Made by a program: the position numbers and the translations under genes
The notes under the pieces: model-generated
Seen by the model: the letters and a program-made list of their open reading frames with translations, nothing else
Told to the model about the DNA's origin: nothing
Database searches by the model: none
DNA from: Bacillota bacterium
GTDB lineage: Bacteria > Bacillota_I > Bacilli_A > Izemoplasmatales > UBA1188
Assembly (NCBI GenBank): GCA_023410715.1
Contig: JAEYPN010000025.1
Coordinates: forward strand, 116,445-180,444
DNA: 64,000 bases
Direction: 5' to 3'
In this document: positions 52,321 to 61,280 of the stretch, piece by piece
How the letters are laid out: each line of letters begins with the position of its first letter
How positions within the stretch are numbered: the first letter of the stretch is position 1

Positions 52321-53277
52321 CTATTCTATTGCTTTTTTTAGTATTTCTAGATTCTCATACATGATAGTTAGGTAATTACGTTTATTTAGCGTATCTTCAT
52401 TAGATAAACTTTCTAAAGTGTGAAAATATAGTTTTTGACAGTTGTAATTTGGGGTTGTATTTAATTCTTGGATTATAGAATCTCCATAAGTAGAATTAGC
52501 ATTTTTTTCAAAAATAATATATTTAATATTATGTTTTTTTGCTTCATTAACAAATTTCATATAATCAGAAATTATTTCATTTGATGAATGAGAACTATTA
52601 GAAATAGGGATAGACTCTAAACCATATCTTTCATGATAATAACCATATAAATTTGAAGTCGTTAGAATTGGTTTAGTGGCTCCTGTTAATGCTTCATCAT
52701 AGTCTTTAGCTAAATCATCTAAAGCTTTCTTTAATTCTTGATAATTTTTTTCAAATATTTCTTTATCTTCTGGCCATGTTTTTATAATGGCATCATAAAT
52801 GACTTTTGATGCTTCAATAATTAAAACTGGATCTAAGAAGAAGTGTGGGTCATGATATAAGACAGAACAACTGTCATCATCCTCATGGGTATCTTTATTC
52901 TCATCTTCTTCATGATCATGATCATGATGATTACATGTATCAATGAAATCAATATAATCTTCCATTTTATATAGTTCCACATTTTTCTTGTCAATGACTT
53001 TTATCTCTTTATCAATATAATCATCTAAACCGGCACCGTTATAAAATAATAGTTCTGCGTCAAGTAGACTAATTAATTTCTTGCCTGTCCACTCAATTGA
53101 TGAATTATGTGACTGAGCTCCAGCAATCAAGCTAACTTTATATTTATCTTTAGTAATTGAGCTAGCAAGATAAAAAAGAGGATAATTCGTCGTATAGATA
53201 TCGTAACTTTGATATTTTGTACAGCTTGCAAGGATAAAGCACAAGGCTATAATAAATACTGAAATTATTTTTTTCAC
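52321..53277 (-). CDS. Zinc/manganese ABC transporter binding lipoprotein (ZnuA/AdcA type), orphan
   Basis: 318 residues, lipobox ILASC with Cys19. Cluster A-1 metal-binding protein features: YDIYTTNYPLFYLASSIT, HNSSIEW (first metal His), a His/Asp/Glu-rich loop (HHDHDHEEDENKD, about 115-135), DPHFFLDP and SHSSNEI. The His-rich loop favours zinc. No permease or ATPase gene is adjacent, so it must use partners elsewhere or act alone. It overlaps yabQ by 4 bases (ATGA) and precedes lysS by 13, placing it in the sporulation/housekeeping operon. Confidence 0.88.
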   Translation of the reverse strand: MKKIISVFIIALCFILASCTKYQSYDIYTTNYPLFYLASSITKDKYKVSLIAGAQSHNSSIEWTGKKLISLLDAELLFYNGAGLDDYIDKEIKVIDKKNVELYKMEDYIDFIDTCNHHDHDHEEDENKDTHEDDDSCSVLYHDPHFFLDPVLIIEASKVIYDAIIKTWPEDKEIFEKNYQELKKALDDLAKDYDEALTGATKPILTTSNLYGYYHERYGLESIPISNSSHSSNEIISDYMKFVNEAKKHNIKYIIFEKNANSTYGDSIIQELNTTPNYNCQKLYFHTLESLSNEDTLNKRNYLTIMYENLEILKKAIE

Positions 53278-53738
53278 CTTTTAACCCCCTTATACCTTAA
53301 AAATACATAAATAAAATACGTTTTAAGATAATTCTTAAACATATTAATTATATAATAAAAAGACTTAATAAGCAATAAATTTAATGGGGAAATAAAAAGA
53401 AAGCGTAAAGCCTTGCGTAAATATCGTTTGGCTAGATGACCAAAACTGATTACTAAATTAATCTTTACTAAGACATCGTCTTTAAAATAATGTAGGGTTA
53501 CAAAATAGCCAATCGCTATTAAAAAGAAAAAATAAAAAGAAAAAATTCCGTAATTAATTTTAATTACTAACCGCTGATATAGATAAATAGCGATTATCCA
53601 AAATAATAAATCGCTTAAGTAATTAATAATATAATGACGCTTAGCTAGTAAAATCTGCTTAAATAGATGACATATGTATAAAAAACTCCCAAAAAGGATA
53701 CTGTACAATATTATTAAAAATTCGATATTTAGTTTCAT
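53274..53738 (-). CDS. yabQ: Spore cortex biosynthesis protein YabQ
   Basis: 154 residues with membrane helices at about 6-26, 38-58 and 66-85, then a basic C-terminal region with another hydrophobic stretch. The topology, size and position directly after yabP are those of YabQ, a membrane protein of the outer forespore membrane required for cortex formation in Bacillus. Sequence identity cannot be judged by eye; the call rests heavily on synteny. It overlaps yabP by 4 bases and the lipoprotein gene by 4. Confidence 0.82.
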   Translation of the reverse strand: MKLNIEFLIILYSILFGSFLYICHLFKQILLAKRHYIINYLSDLLFWIIAIYLYQRLVIKINYGIFSFYFFFLIAIGYFVTLHYFKDDVLVKINLVISFGHLAKRYLRKALRFLFISPLNLLLIKSFYYIINMFKNYLKTYFIYVFLRYKGVKR

Positions 53739-54013
53739 TTGAACAATTTATTCATTATTCCTTCATTCTTTTTTTTGGCCTTATCATGATATTCAATAAC
53801 ATTCACCTGGCCGCTAATGAAAAGCTCCCCTTTATCAATGTTTAGATTACGCATTTCCAAATTAGAACCGCTAATTATCATCTGCCCAAAGATGGTTTCT
53901 AAAACAAATGTTTCATCATTTAAGCTATCAATTTTACTTATGCCGGTAATTTCTAATGATTCCCGGTTGCGAACTAAAATGTGATGATTATTTTCTTTAT
54001 AAGAAGTTTCCAT
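53735..54013 (-). CDS. yabP: Sporulation protein YabP
   Basis: 92 residues. NRESLEITGISKIDSLNDETFVLETIFGQMIISGSNLEMRNLNIDKGELFISGQV matches the YabP/YqfC family, whose members help localise spore-coat and morphogenesis factors on the mother-cell side. It is separated from rqcP by 114 bases containing a terminator and a sigma-E-like -10, so it starts a new transcription unit with yabQ. Start ATG follows AGGTGA. Confidence 0.92.
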   Translation of the reverse strand: METSYKENNHHILVRNRESLEITGISKIDSLNDETFVLETIFGQMIISGSNLEMRNLNIDKGELFISGQVNVIEYHDKAKKKNEGIMNKLFK

Positions 54014-54030
54014 ATATTTTCACCTATTTA

Positions 54031-54038
54031 AAGATATG
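54031..54038 (-). promoter_or_regulatory. Possible sigma-E-type -10 of yabP
   Basis: CATATCTT on the minus strand, 5 bases before the AGGTGA of yabP, repeats the layout seen at cwlJ (CATATAAT, 5 bases, AGGTGA). A GTTAATT lies 13 bases upstream at the -35 place, a weak match. Confidence 0.35.
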
Positions 54039-54078
54039 AAACGGGTAAAAAAATTAACACATTTTACTTAAAATTTAA

Positions 54079-54121
54079 TAAAAAAATACTATCTCTTTTG
54101 GTAATAAGAAATAGTATTTTA
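54079..54121 (-). terminator. Terminator between rqcP and yabP
   Basis: AAAATACTAT / ATAGTATTTT, a perfect 10-bp stem with an 18-base loop; U-tract on the minus strand. It separates the housekeeping operon ftsH-rqcP from the sporulation unit yabPQ. Confidence 0.75.
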
Positions 54122-54127
54122 AGTGAT

Positions 54128-54388
54128 TTAATTTGTTGTGTTCTCTTCTAGAACAATTTCATACATCTGTTTTGCGTCATCTTTTTTTGCATATTCATTT
54201 ACATCAAGAACCTTAACGCTAATACGCTTTGTACCGTAAACAATTTTAATAATATCATCTATTTTTACGTCACTGCTCGGTTTAGCAATCCGGTCATTAA
54301 TATAAATACGCTCATGATCTGCAATATCTTTGGCAATTGTCCGACGTTTAATTAGTCTTGATACTTTAAGATACTTATCTAGACGCAT
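54128..54388 (-). CDS. rqcP: S4-domain RNA-binding protein RqcP (YabO)
   Basis: 86 residues. An S4 domain, MRLDKYLKVSRLIKRRTIAKDIADHERIYINDR, followed by a C-terminal segment with VYGTKRISVKVLDV. RqcP works with RqcH in ribosome quality control, adding alanine tails to stalled chains. yabO lies beside yabP in Bacillus too. It abuts ftsH (shared base at 54388). Confidence 0.93.
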   Translation of the reverse strand: MRLDKYLKVSRLIKRRTIAKDIADHERIYINDRIAKPSSDVKIDDIIKIVYGTKRISVKVLDVNEYAKKDDAKQMYEIVLEENTTN

Positions 54389-56343
54389 TATTTTTCTTCG
54401 CTTTTTACTTCAGATTCATTAGAAGTAGTAGCTTCAGCTTTAGTTTCAGTTTCTTTTAAATCTTTTGTGTTATGTAAAATGTTTTCAGTATCAAGTTTAC
54501 CTGTTGCGACAATTTCATCAATATTTTCTTTAGTTAATGTTTCAACTTCAATTAGATATTTAGCTATAGTGTCAAGAAGCTCCATGTTTTCATTAATAAC
54601 AGTTTTTGCTTTTTCGTAACAGTCATTAATAATTGCTTGAATTTGTTTGTCAATTTCTAAAGCTATTTGATCTGAGAAGTTCTTTTCAGCATTATAGTCA
54701 CGACCAAGGAATACGCCACCTGATTCTTTCTCATATGAGATTGTACCAAGTTCACTCATACCATATTGAGTAACCATTAAACGAGCTATTCTTGTGGCTT
54801 GTTGGAAATCGTTATGAGCACCAGTTGATATATCACCAAACTTTAATTCTTCAGCAACACGACCACCTAAATAACCAGTGATTGTTTCAAGTAAGCCACT
54901 CTTTGTTTGTAAATAAGATTCTTCATTTGGTAACATTAGATTATATCCACCAAAACGACCACGTGGAATAATTGTTACTTTTTGAACGTTTGAAGCATTT
55001 TCTAACTTTATACCAATAACGGCATGACCAGCTTCATGGAATGCCACATATCTTTTTTCTTTTTCACTATATTTTTTTGATTTTTTAGCAGGACCCATCA
55101 TAACACGGTCAATCGCTTCATCAATGTGTTGTAAATTAATTTCTGTTTTATTCTCACGAGCAGCAAGTAAAGCTGCTTCATTAAGTAAGTTTTCAAGGTC
55201 AGCACCAGTAAAGCCAACAGCCCGACGAGCAATCTCTTCAAATGAAACAGAAGAAGCAATTTTCTTTCCACGAGCATGAACTTTTAAAATTTCAATACGT
55301 CCTTTTAAATCTGGTTCACCAATGTAAACTTGACGGTCAAAACGACCTGGACGAAGTAATGCTGGGTCAAGAATATCAGGGCGGTTAGTCGCAGCAATAA
55401 CGATAACGCCACTATTATGACCGAATCCATCCATTTCGACAAGCAATTGGTTAAGTGTTTGTTCGCGTTCATCATGACCGCCACCTAAACCAGTTCCTCT
55501 TTGACGACCTACAGCGTCTATTTCATCGATAAACAAAATACAAGGGGCATTTTGTTTAGCAGTTTTAAACATATCACGAACACGGCTAGCTCCGACACCA
55601 ACGAACATTTCAAGGAAATCAGATCCACTTATAAAGTAAAATGGTACGTTAGCTTCTCCAGCTACAGCTCTCGCAAGTAAAGTTTTACCTGTTCCTGGAG
55701 GTCCAACAAGAAGTACACCTTTTGGAATTCTTGCGCCTAATTCTAAGTATTTCTTAGGAGCTTTTAAGAAATCAATGATTTCTTCTAATTCAGCTTTTTC
55801 TTCATCACAACCTGCAACATCATTAAATGTAGCATTTTTTCCTTTTGAAAGTTTAGCACGGCTCTTAGCAAAGTCAAAAGCTTTGTTATTACTGCTATTG
55901 GCATTTTTATTGACCATGACAAACACAAAAACTAAAGAACCAATCAATAATCCATAAAGAACGATTGTCGTCCAAGGAAAAGAACTTACTGGCTCATGAT
56001 TATAGGTCGCAAGGGTTGGATTATCTTGAATTATTTTGATAATCTCTTGTAAACCTTCATCAGTTGGCACATAACAGTAGTAATGTTCACCTGATTTAAG
56101 GGTACCTGATAAATAATAAGAATTTTGATTTCCGTCACCTTTTACAGGTGTTGAAGTAACATTTTTAATTTTTCCTGACTCCAAGTCAGTAGTAAAAGTA
56201 ACATAATTGTATGAAACAGGTTTTTCGTTATAATTTCTAACAATATATATTACAATGGCGATTAAGAATAATCCAATTAAGATAGTCACAAGATTTGATT
56301 TATTGATATTATTCTTAGGTGGGGTTTGTTTTATTTCTGGCAT
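54388..56343 (-). CDS. ftsH: ATP-dependent zinc metalloprotease FtsH
   Basis: 651 residues. Two N-terminal membrane helices (about 18-36 and 123-143) flank a small extracytoplasmic domain. The AAA+ module has GPPGTGKT (Walker A), FIDEIDAVGRQRG (Walker B) and the second region of homology near RPDILDPALLRPGRFD. The protease domain has the zinc site HEAGHA, with the third ligand later. It degrades membrane and short-lived cytoplasmic proteins and is needed for sporulation in Bacillus. The last ~30 residues are Glu/Thr/Ser-rich. It follows hpt by 9 bases, the standard tilS-hpt-ftsH order. Confidence 0.97.
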   Translation of the reverse strand: MPEIKQTPPKNNINKSNLVTILIGLFLIAIVIYIVRNYNEKPVSYNYVTFTTDLESGKIKNVTSTPVKGDGNQNSYYLSGTLKSGEHYYCYVPTDEGLQEIIKIIQDNPTLATYNHEPVSSFPWTTIVLYGLLIGSLVFVFVMVNKNANSSNNKAFDFAKSRAKLSKGKNATFNDVAGCDEEKAELEEIIDFLKAPKKYLELGARIPKGVLLVGPPGTGKTLLARAVAGEANVPFYFISGSDFLEMFVGVGASRVRDMFKTAKQNAPCILFIDEIDAVGRQRGTGLGGGHDEREQTLNQLLVEMDGFGHNSGVIVIAATNRPDILDPALLRPGRFDRQVYIGEPDLKGRIEILKVHARGKKIASSVSFEEIARRAVGFTGADLENLLNEAALLAARENKTEINLQHIDEAIDRVMMGPAKKSKKYSEKEKRYVAFHEAGHAVIGIKLENASNVQKVTIIPRGRFGGYNLMLPNEESYLQTKSGLLETITGYLGGRVAEELKFGDISTGAHNDFQQATRIARLMVTQYGMSELGTISYEKESGGVFLGRDYNAEKNFSDQIALEIDKQIQAIINDCYEKAKTVINENMELLDTIAKYLIEVETLTKENIDEIVATGKLDTENILHNTKDLKETETKAEATTSNESEVKSEEK

Positions 56344-56352
56344 ATATACCTC

Positions 56353-56895
56353 CTATTTTGTATAAATTTCTGGTTTTAAAACACCGATATATGGTAAGTT
56401 GCGATAATATTCATCGTAATCTAGACCGAATCCAACAACAAATTCAGCTGGAATTTTTGTGCCGACATATTTTGGAGTAAATTCAACTTTACGTCCACTT
56501 GGTTTATCAAGTAAAGTTACGACCTCAACGCTTTCAGCACCGCGATGTTCAAGTAACTTAACAACTTCTTTTAAAGTAATTCCGGTATCAACAATATCTT
56601 CAGCAATTAAGACATTACGTCCTCTGACTGACATACTTAAGTCACTGTTAATTTTTACATCACCGGTTGATTCTGTACCACCATGGTAACTTGATACTCC
56701 CATGTAATCTAATTGAACATAACAGTCTATATGTTTAGTTAATTCAGCCATAAAGGGAGCACAACCTTTTAGCAAACCGACAATTAGCGGTTTTTTATCT
56801 TTATAGTCCTCAGTAATTATTTTACCAAGGCGAATACATATTTCTTTAATTTCTTCTTCAGAAACCAATACTTTTATAATATCGTTTTCTAACAT
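56353..56895 (-). CDS. hpt: Hypoxanthine phosphoribosyltransferase
   Basis: 180 residues. The PRPP-binding motif is ILIAEDIVDTGITLKEVV, with KPLIVGLLKGCAPFMAELT near the N-terminus and GFGLDYDEYYRNLPYIGVL near the end. It salvages hypoxanthine and guanine to IMP and GMP. It overlaps tilS by 7 bases and precedes ftsH by 9, as in Bacillus. Confidence 0.96.
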   Translation of the reverse strand: MLENDIIKVLVSEEEIKEICIRLGKIITEDYKDKKPLIVGLLKGCAPFMAELTKHIDCYVQLDYMGVSSYHGGTESTGDVKINSDLSMSVRGRNVLIAEDIVDTGITLKEVVKLLEHRGAESVEVVTLLDKPSGRKVEFTPKYVGTKIPAEFVVGFGLDYDEYYRNLPYIGVLKPEIYTK

Positions 56896-58226
56896 GATTT
56901 TCCTCCTTCAATATAATAAATATAAAGTGCGTTTTTGTTTTCTGTTTCATTGTTTTTTCTTATAACAGTAGGAATGAAAATAATCTCTTGATTACTATTT
57001 AAAAAGATAGGTATCATTTTCCTTTTCGCAAGTGGTATTTTAGCATTAATAAAAAGATCTTTTACTTTTTTAGTTTGTCCTTTATTAATAACTTTATCAC
57101 CGTTTTTACGATTTCTTATTGTTATTGGGAAAATACAATTAAAATTATTATAACATAATTTGTAATAAATGCACTCACTATTTTTAATAATGTTGGGGCT
57201 AAAAATAACTTTTCCAGTGGGAATTTCATATGTTCCATAGTCAGTTATTTTATACTCATAATCATAAGCTAAAGGTTCATTTTTCTTAAGTGTTATTTTG
57301 TCATAGGATCTATCTAAATAATAGTCACCTTTAATAATTACTTTTTTATGAGCGGATGGTTTTAAAATTGCAAGAATTATTTCTTCATTTTTCTTATAAG
57401 TTAATTCAATTTGGTTAGAAGATAAACTATTAATTAACTTTTTTATAACGTCCTCTTTAACAATTTTGTGAAGTTCGTTAAATGAAGTAGCTGTAAACGA
57501 ATAATCAATTACGTAATTTTCAATATATTTTGCTGCTTCTTTACTAATTAACTCGTAAGAGTCATTAATATAACTTGCTAACTGATTAAATTTTTCAACT
57601 AGATTTGGATTTTCATTTTTAAGTAAGGGGATGATATGATGACGAAATCTATTCCTTGTATAGTCATCATGACTGTTTGACTCATCCTCATAATATTTGA
57701 AGTCCATCTCTTTTTGATACGCAATAATTTCTTCGCGTGAAACACCTAAAAATGGGCGAATAATAGTTAAATCTTTGTATTTAGTTATAGGCTCAATTCC
57801 GGCATATCCTTTAAATGATGTTCCTCTAGTGATTCGCATGAGAATCGTTTCAATATTGTCATCACCATGATGCGCAACAGCAATTTTATTTAAATTATTA
57901 TTTTTCGCGACCTCATAAAAAAACTCATACCTTTTCTTGTGAGCATAATCATGAAAATTACTATAATTATCCTTAGGATTAAGCTCCATTCCATGAAATT
58001 CAATATTTAACTTTTGACATAAGCTCTCAATATATAAATACTCTTCATCAGACTTTATACGTCGTTTATGGTTTACATGCGCAACTGAAAGTTTTAAATG
58101 ATATTTATCTTTTAGTGAGATTAGGTAATAAAGAAGAGAAAGTGAATCAATCCCTCCACTTACAGCAATAAGTATGGCATCATTCTCGCTTAAAAATTTC
58201 TTTTCATCGATATTATTTAGCTGCAT
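56889..58226 (-). CDS. tilS: tRNA(Ile)-lysidine synthase
   Basis: 445 residues. The PP-loop motif AVSGGIDSLSLLYYL (residues 17-31), the VAHVNHKRR segment, HHGDDNIETILMRITRGTSFKGYAGI and RPFLGVSREEI are typical of TilS, which converts C34 of the CAU-anticodon tRNA-Ile to lysidine so that it reads AUA. The C-terminal domain reads NGDKVINKGQTKKVKDLFINAKIPLAKR. Overlaps hpt by 7 bases. The gene is longer at the end than many mollicute versions. Essential in an AT-rich genome that uses AUA often. Confidence 0.95.
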   Translation of the reverse strand: MQLNNIDEKKFLSENDAILIAVSGGIDSLSLLYYLISLKDKYHLKLSVAHVNHKRRIKSDEEYLYIESLCQKLNIEFHGMELNPKDNYSNFHDYAHKKRYEFFYEVAKNNNLNKIAVAHHGDDNIETILMRITRGTSFKGYAGIEPITKYKDLTIIRPFLGVSREEIIAYQKEMDFKYYEDESNSHDDYTRNRFRHHIIPLLKNENPNLVEKFNQLASYINDSYELISKEAAKYIENYVIDYSFTATSFNELHKIVKEDVIKKLINSLSSNQIELTYKKNEEIILAILKPSAHKKVIIKGDYYLDRSYDKITLKKNEPLAYDYEYKITDYGTYEIPTGKVIFSPNIIKNSECIYYKLCYNNFNCIFPITIRNRKNGDKVINKGQTKKVKDLFINAKIPLAKRKMIPIFLNSNQEIIFIPTVIRKNNETENKNALYIYYIEGGKSC

Positions 58227-58344
58227 ACAAAATCACCTCTAGTCACTAATATTTTATCATAGATATATTAATATACAAAATTAAACACCTATAAATTAAT
58301 TATATCAAAGGAATGTGATTATTGTATGTAGAGAATATGAACAA

Positions 58345-60516
58345 TTATGCGTAAACTTTCTTTTCTACTTTTAATACAATTAAAGACATATCATCATCGA
58401 CGACATTGTTCATTTGCTTAAGTAAATAGTTAATTATGTCTGTAGCTATAACCTGAGGATTCTTAGTTGAAATCAATCTAATAAATTGCTCAAACTGATT
58501 AAGGTGGGATACTTTTTCAATAATGCCATCAGAAAAAAGAATGATTAAATCTTCATCTTCTAAATATATAGATTTTTCCATGATGAGATCTTCAATTCCA
58601 AAAGGAAGGTATTCATTATTAATTTTATTTAAAGTACTGTCTTTTTTTATAATATAGGTATCAGTTGTTCCGAGCTTATATAAATTAGCTTCGCCAGAAA
58701 TTTTATTAATTTCAATATAATCAAGCGATGCATAAATTTCCATTTGATCTTTTAATGAATAAAAGGTATTTAAAATATTAATTGAAGAATTACTTGATAA
58801 GTTATTACTTGTAATTTCATCAATTAGTTTTAAAGTTTTTACTGATTCATTCCAAGCATAATAACCACTTCCCATTCCATCACTAATACATGCAATAAAT
58901 TTACCGTTTGGTAGATCTTTAATCAGTGAATTATCGCCAGAAACGTTTGTTCCATCCTTAGCTAGACTTGCACAGCCATAATTAATTTTAAAGTTAAGCT
59001 CATTAGTTACATAAAAGTAGCTATAATCATTTGTGCCTTTATTAAAAACTACTTTTGTTCTTAAATTAAAGGCTCTGTTCGCAAATGATTCAATAATTGA
59101 TTCTAAAGAAGGTGCGTTAGCTTTTTTTAATCCAATTTCAATTAATAAAGAATCGTTATTCATAATTTTAACTTCAAAAAGTAAAAGTGGAAAACCAGCA
59201 TTTAATAATAATTTTTTAAAAGCGTAAACATTTTCGACTGATCCTTCATTATTTTTATTTAATTCAATGGCATATCTTCTTAAGATTGTTGATACTCCAG
59301 ATATTTGTTTTTCCATAATCTTTTCTTTTTCAAGTTTTTTCATATCTAGCCGGTATTTGTCTTTTAGTAAATTGCTTTCCTTTAATATTTCATTTAAGTA
59401 CAAGCAACCATTAATAAAGTTTTTAAATTCAACACTCATTGGTTCATATACAAAGTTTTTTCCATAATCTAAAATAAGTTTAATATATTTATATAACATA
59501 TTTTTTTCTTTAAAGCACACGTGTTTTTTGGCACAGTTCTCACAAAAATTACCATAAATTTGTTTAAAGATTTTTTCTTCTTTTAAAGTAAAATCTTTAT
59601 TTTCAATAAAACTTTTAATAAACTCATCTAAGAAAGTCGCATAAGATATAATTTGCGAATTAACGTTATCCACCATATCTTGATAAACAGAAGATACAGT
59701 ATAAAGAGAAATCTTTTTTCTTATGTAAAAGAAACGAATAAATTCAAATAAGATACCAGAAGAAATAATTGTTAATTGATAAGTTAAATCAATTGGCTTT
59801 TTTGTTAATAAACTTAAAACTGCAAGGAAAATATAAAACAAAATACCACTATAATTTATTAGTGAAAAAAGAGACGATATTGGCAGAAAAAGGCCAATAT
59901 CTAAATCATAGACAAAATAGAAAAGATAAGAAAAAGCAATTGAAATAATAAAACTATAAATGTGCATTTTATAAGCTGATAAATAGTAAATATACATTAA
60001 AATTAACCCGAAAGAAAGATATAAATTATGAGAAGCTAGTCCAAGTGCTCCCGCAAAAAAAAGAATTGAATCTATATAAAAATGATTTAAGTAATGAACC
60101 CTTTTTTCATAGATTTTACTATCAAAAAGTAAAGCGATAAAAAAAGCACTTGAAATAATAAATAATATTAAAATTAAGTAAATATTATTAAGTGTTTCAT
60201 TATAATATAAGAAAAGTAGATTTGATACATTTAAAATTGTTAGATTTAGAAACATTAAAAAATGATTTTTATTAAGGAAAAAAGAAAGAGTAAAACCCAT
60301 TAAAAGTGTTATAAGCAACACGACTGATAATAGGCTTTGATTAAAATAACCATACACTAATGAAGTGATAAAAGCAGGGATGAAGTAGATTCTTTTTACA
60401 TAAATTAAATAAAGTGATACTGGAATAAAAATAAAAAAGTAAACGTTATAATTTTTGGTAAGTATGGTACACATTAAAATAAAGGTTGCAGAAATTATTT
60501 GCATGTATTTTTTCAT
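58345..60516 (-). CDS. spoIIE: Stage II sporulation protein E (PP2C phosphatase)
   Basis: About 723 residues from ATG 60516 behind CGAGGTG; an in-frame ATG at 60537 would include that ribosome site. Residues 1-280 hold about ten membrane helices. A central domain includes NFCENCAKKHVC, and the C-terminal PP2C phosphatase has FIACISDGMGSGYYAWNES, LIILFSDGI and DDDMSLIVLKV (metal-binding Asps). SpoIIE dephosphorylates SpoIIAA to activate sigma-F in the forespore and takes part in polar septation. Upstream is a Spo0A-box-like promoter. Next to tilS-hpt-ftsH as in Bacillus; divergent from maf. Confidence 0.95.
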   Translation of the reverse strand: MKKYMQIISATFILMCTILTKNYNVYFFIFIPVSLYLIYVKRIYFIPAFITSLVYGYFNQSLLSVVLLITLLMGFTLSFFLNKNHFLMFLNLTILNVSNLLFLYYNETLNNIYLILILFIISSAFFIALLFDSKIYEKRVHYLNHFYIDSILFFAGALGLASHNLYLSFGLILMYIYYLSAYKMHIYSFIISIAFSYLFYFVYDLDIGLFLPISSLFSLINYSGILFYIFLAVLSLLTKKPIDLTYQLTIISSGILFEFIRFFYIRKKISLYTVSSVYQDMVDNVNSQIISYATFLDEFIKSFIENKDFTLKEEKIFKQIYGNFCENCAKKHVCFKEKNMLYKYIKLILDYGKNFVYEPMSVEFKNFINGCLYLNEILKESNLLKDKYRLDMKKLEKEKIMEKQISGVSTILRRYAIELNKNNEGSVENVYAFKKLLLNAGFPLLLFEVKIMNNDSLLIEIGLKKANAPSLESIIESFANRAFNLRTKVVFNKGTNDYSYFYVTNELNFKINYGCASLAKDGTNVSGDNSLIKDLPNGKFIACISDGMGSGYYAWNESVKTLKLIDEITSNNLSSNSSINILNTFYSLKDQMEIYASLDYIEINKISGEANLYKLGTTDTYIIKKDSTLNKINNEYLPFGIEDLIMEKSIYLEDEDLIILFSDGIIEKVSHLNQFEQFIRLISTKNPQVIATDIINYLLKQMNNVVDDDMSLIVLKVEKKVYA

Positions 60517-60535
60517 ATTTTCACCTCGTTCATCC

Positions 60536-60569
60536 ATTATAGCGAATGCATACTATTTTTTTTGTCGAA
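60536..60569 (-). promoter_or_regulatory. spoIIE promoter with Spo0A box
   Basis: On the minus strand TTCGACA (60569-60563), identical to the 0A-box TGTCGAA in inverse orientation, lies 21 bases before a perfect -10 TATAAT (60541-60536). Spo0A-activated sigma-A promoters such as spoIIG and spoIIE of Bacillus have the same over-long spacing with 0A boxes over the -35. The start codon is 20 bases downstream of the -10. Confidence 0.75.
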
Positions 60570-60665
60570 TTTGACTATTAATAAGTATTAATTTATAATA
60601 TTAACGAGGTGAAATAAATACTATAAAAATAAACCATAAAGTGGTCGATATATAGTTAAATAAAA

Positions 60666-61223
60666 ATGAAAAAAATTATTTTAGCAAGCAAGTCGCCAAG
60701 AAGAGAAGAACTACTTAGAATGCTAGGTTATGACTTTGAAATAATGGCGTCAAATAGTGATGAAATTATTGACTTTAAAAAATCAAAAAGTGAAATTGTA
60801 AAGAAGTTAGCCTTAGATAAGGCGAAGGCTATTAAAGATCAGATAAAAGAGGACAAGCTTATTTTAGGATTTGATACTATTGTTGTGATAGATAATGAGA
60901 TTTTAGGTAAGCCAAAAGATAAAGAAGATTGCATTCGGATGTTAAGTCTACTTAATGACCACACACACTTTGTTTATACAGGTTGTGCAATTATTAATGG
61001 GGATGAAATAGATTCATTTTATAGTAAAGCAAGTGTTACCTTTGATAAGATGACTGACGAGGAAATAATTAATTACGCAAATACTACTGAACCTTATGAC
61101 AAGGCAGGCGCATATGCAGTTCAGGGATACGCTTCAAGATTTATTAAAAAAATAAATGGTGATTATTTCACAATAATGGGGTTACCAGTTAATCTTATTT
61201 ATCAAAAGCTAAAACAATTGTAA
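60666..61223 (+). CDS. maf: Maf-family nucleotide pyrophosphatase
   Basis: 185 residues. ILASKSPRREELLRMLG at the N-terminus, GFDTIVVIDNEILGKP (catalytic Asp), YTGCAI and the AYAVQGYASRFIKKINGDYFTIMGLPV ending are diagnostic of Maf. Bacillus Maf hydrolyses non-canonical or pyrimidine nucleotides (dTTP/UTP) and has been linked to septation. The ribosome site is weak (AAATAAAA). Divergent from spoIIE. Confidence 0.95.
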   Translation: MKKIILASKSPRREELLRMLGYDFEIMASNSDEIIDFKKSKSEIVKKLALDKAKAIKDQIKEDKLILGFDTIVVIDNEILGKPKDKEDCIRMLSLLNDHTHFVYTGCAIINGDEIDSFYSKASVTFDKMTDEEIINYANTTEPYDKAGAYAVQGYASRFIKKINGDYFTIMGLPVNLIYQKLKQL

Positions 61224-61225
61224 AT

Positions 61226-61258
61226 TTGACATTAATTTAATATAAGTTGTGTTATAAT
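61226..61258 (+). promoter_or_regulatory. Promoter-like sequence before the PAS/GGDEF-like gene
   Basis: TTGACA (61226-61231) and TATAAT (61253-61258) are both perfect hexamers but 21 bases apart. A TG one base before the -10 makes an extended -10 more likely. 22 bases to the start codon. Confidence 0.45.
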
Positions 61259-61280
61259 AATTAATAACAAAGGGGGCATT

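Noticed and set aside
60600..60640. ACGAGGTGAAAT, a perfect-looking ribosome site before maf
   Set aside because: No ATG, GTG or TTG at a workable distance; followed by ATACTATAA. Probably chance or the relic of a lost gene.
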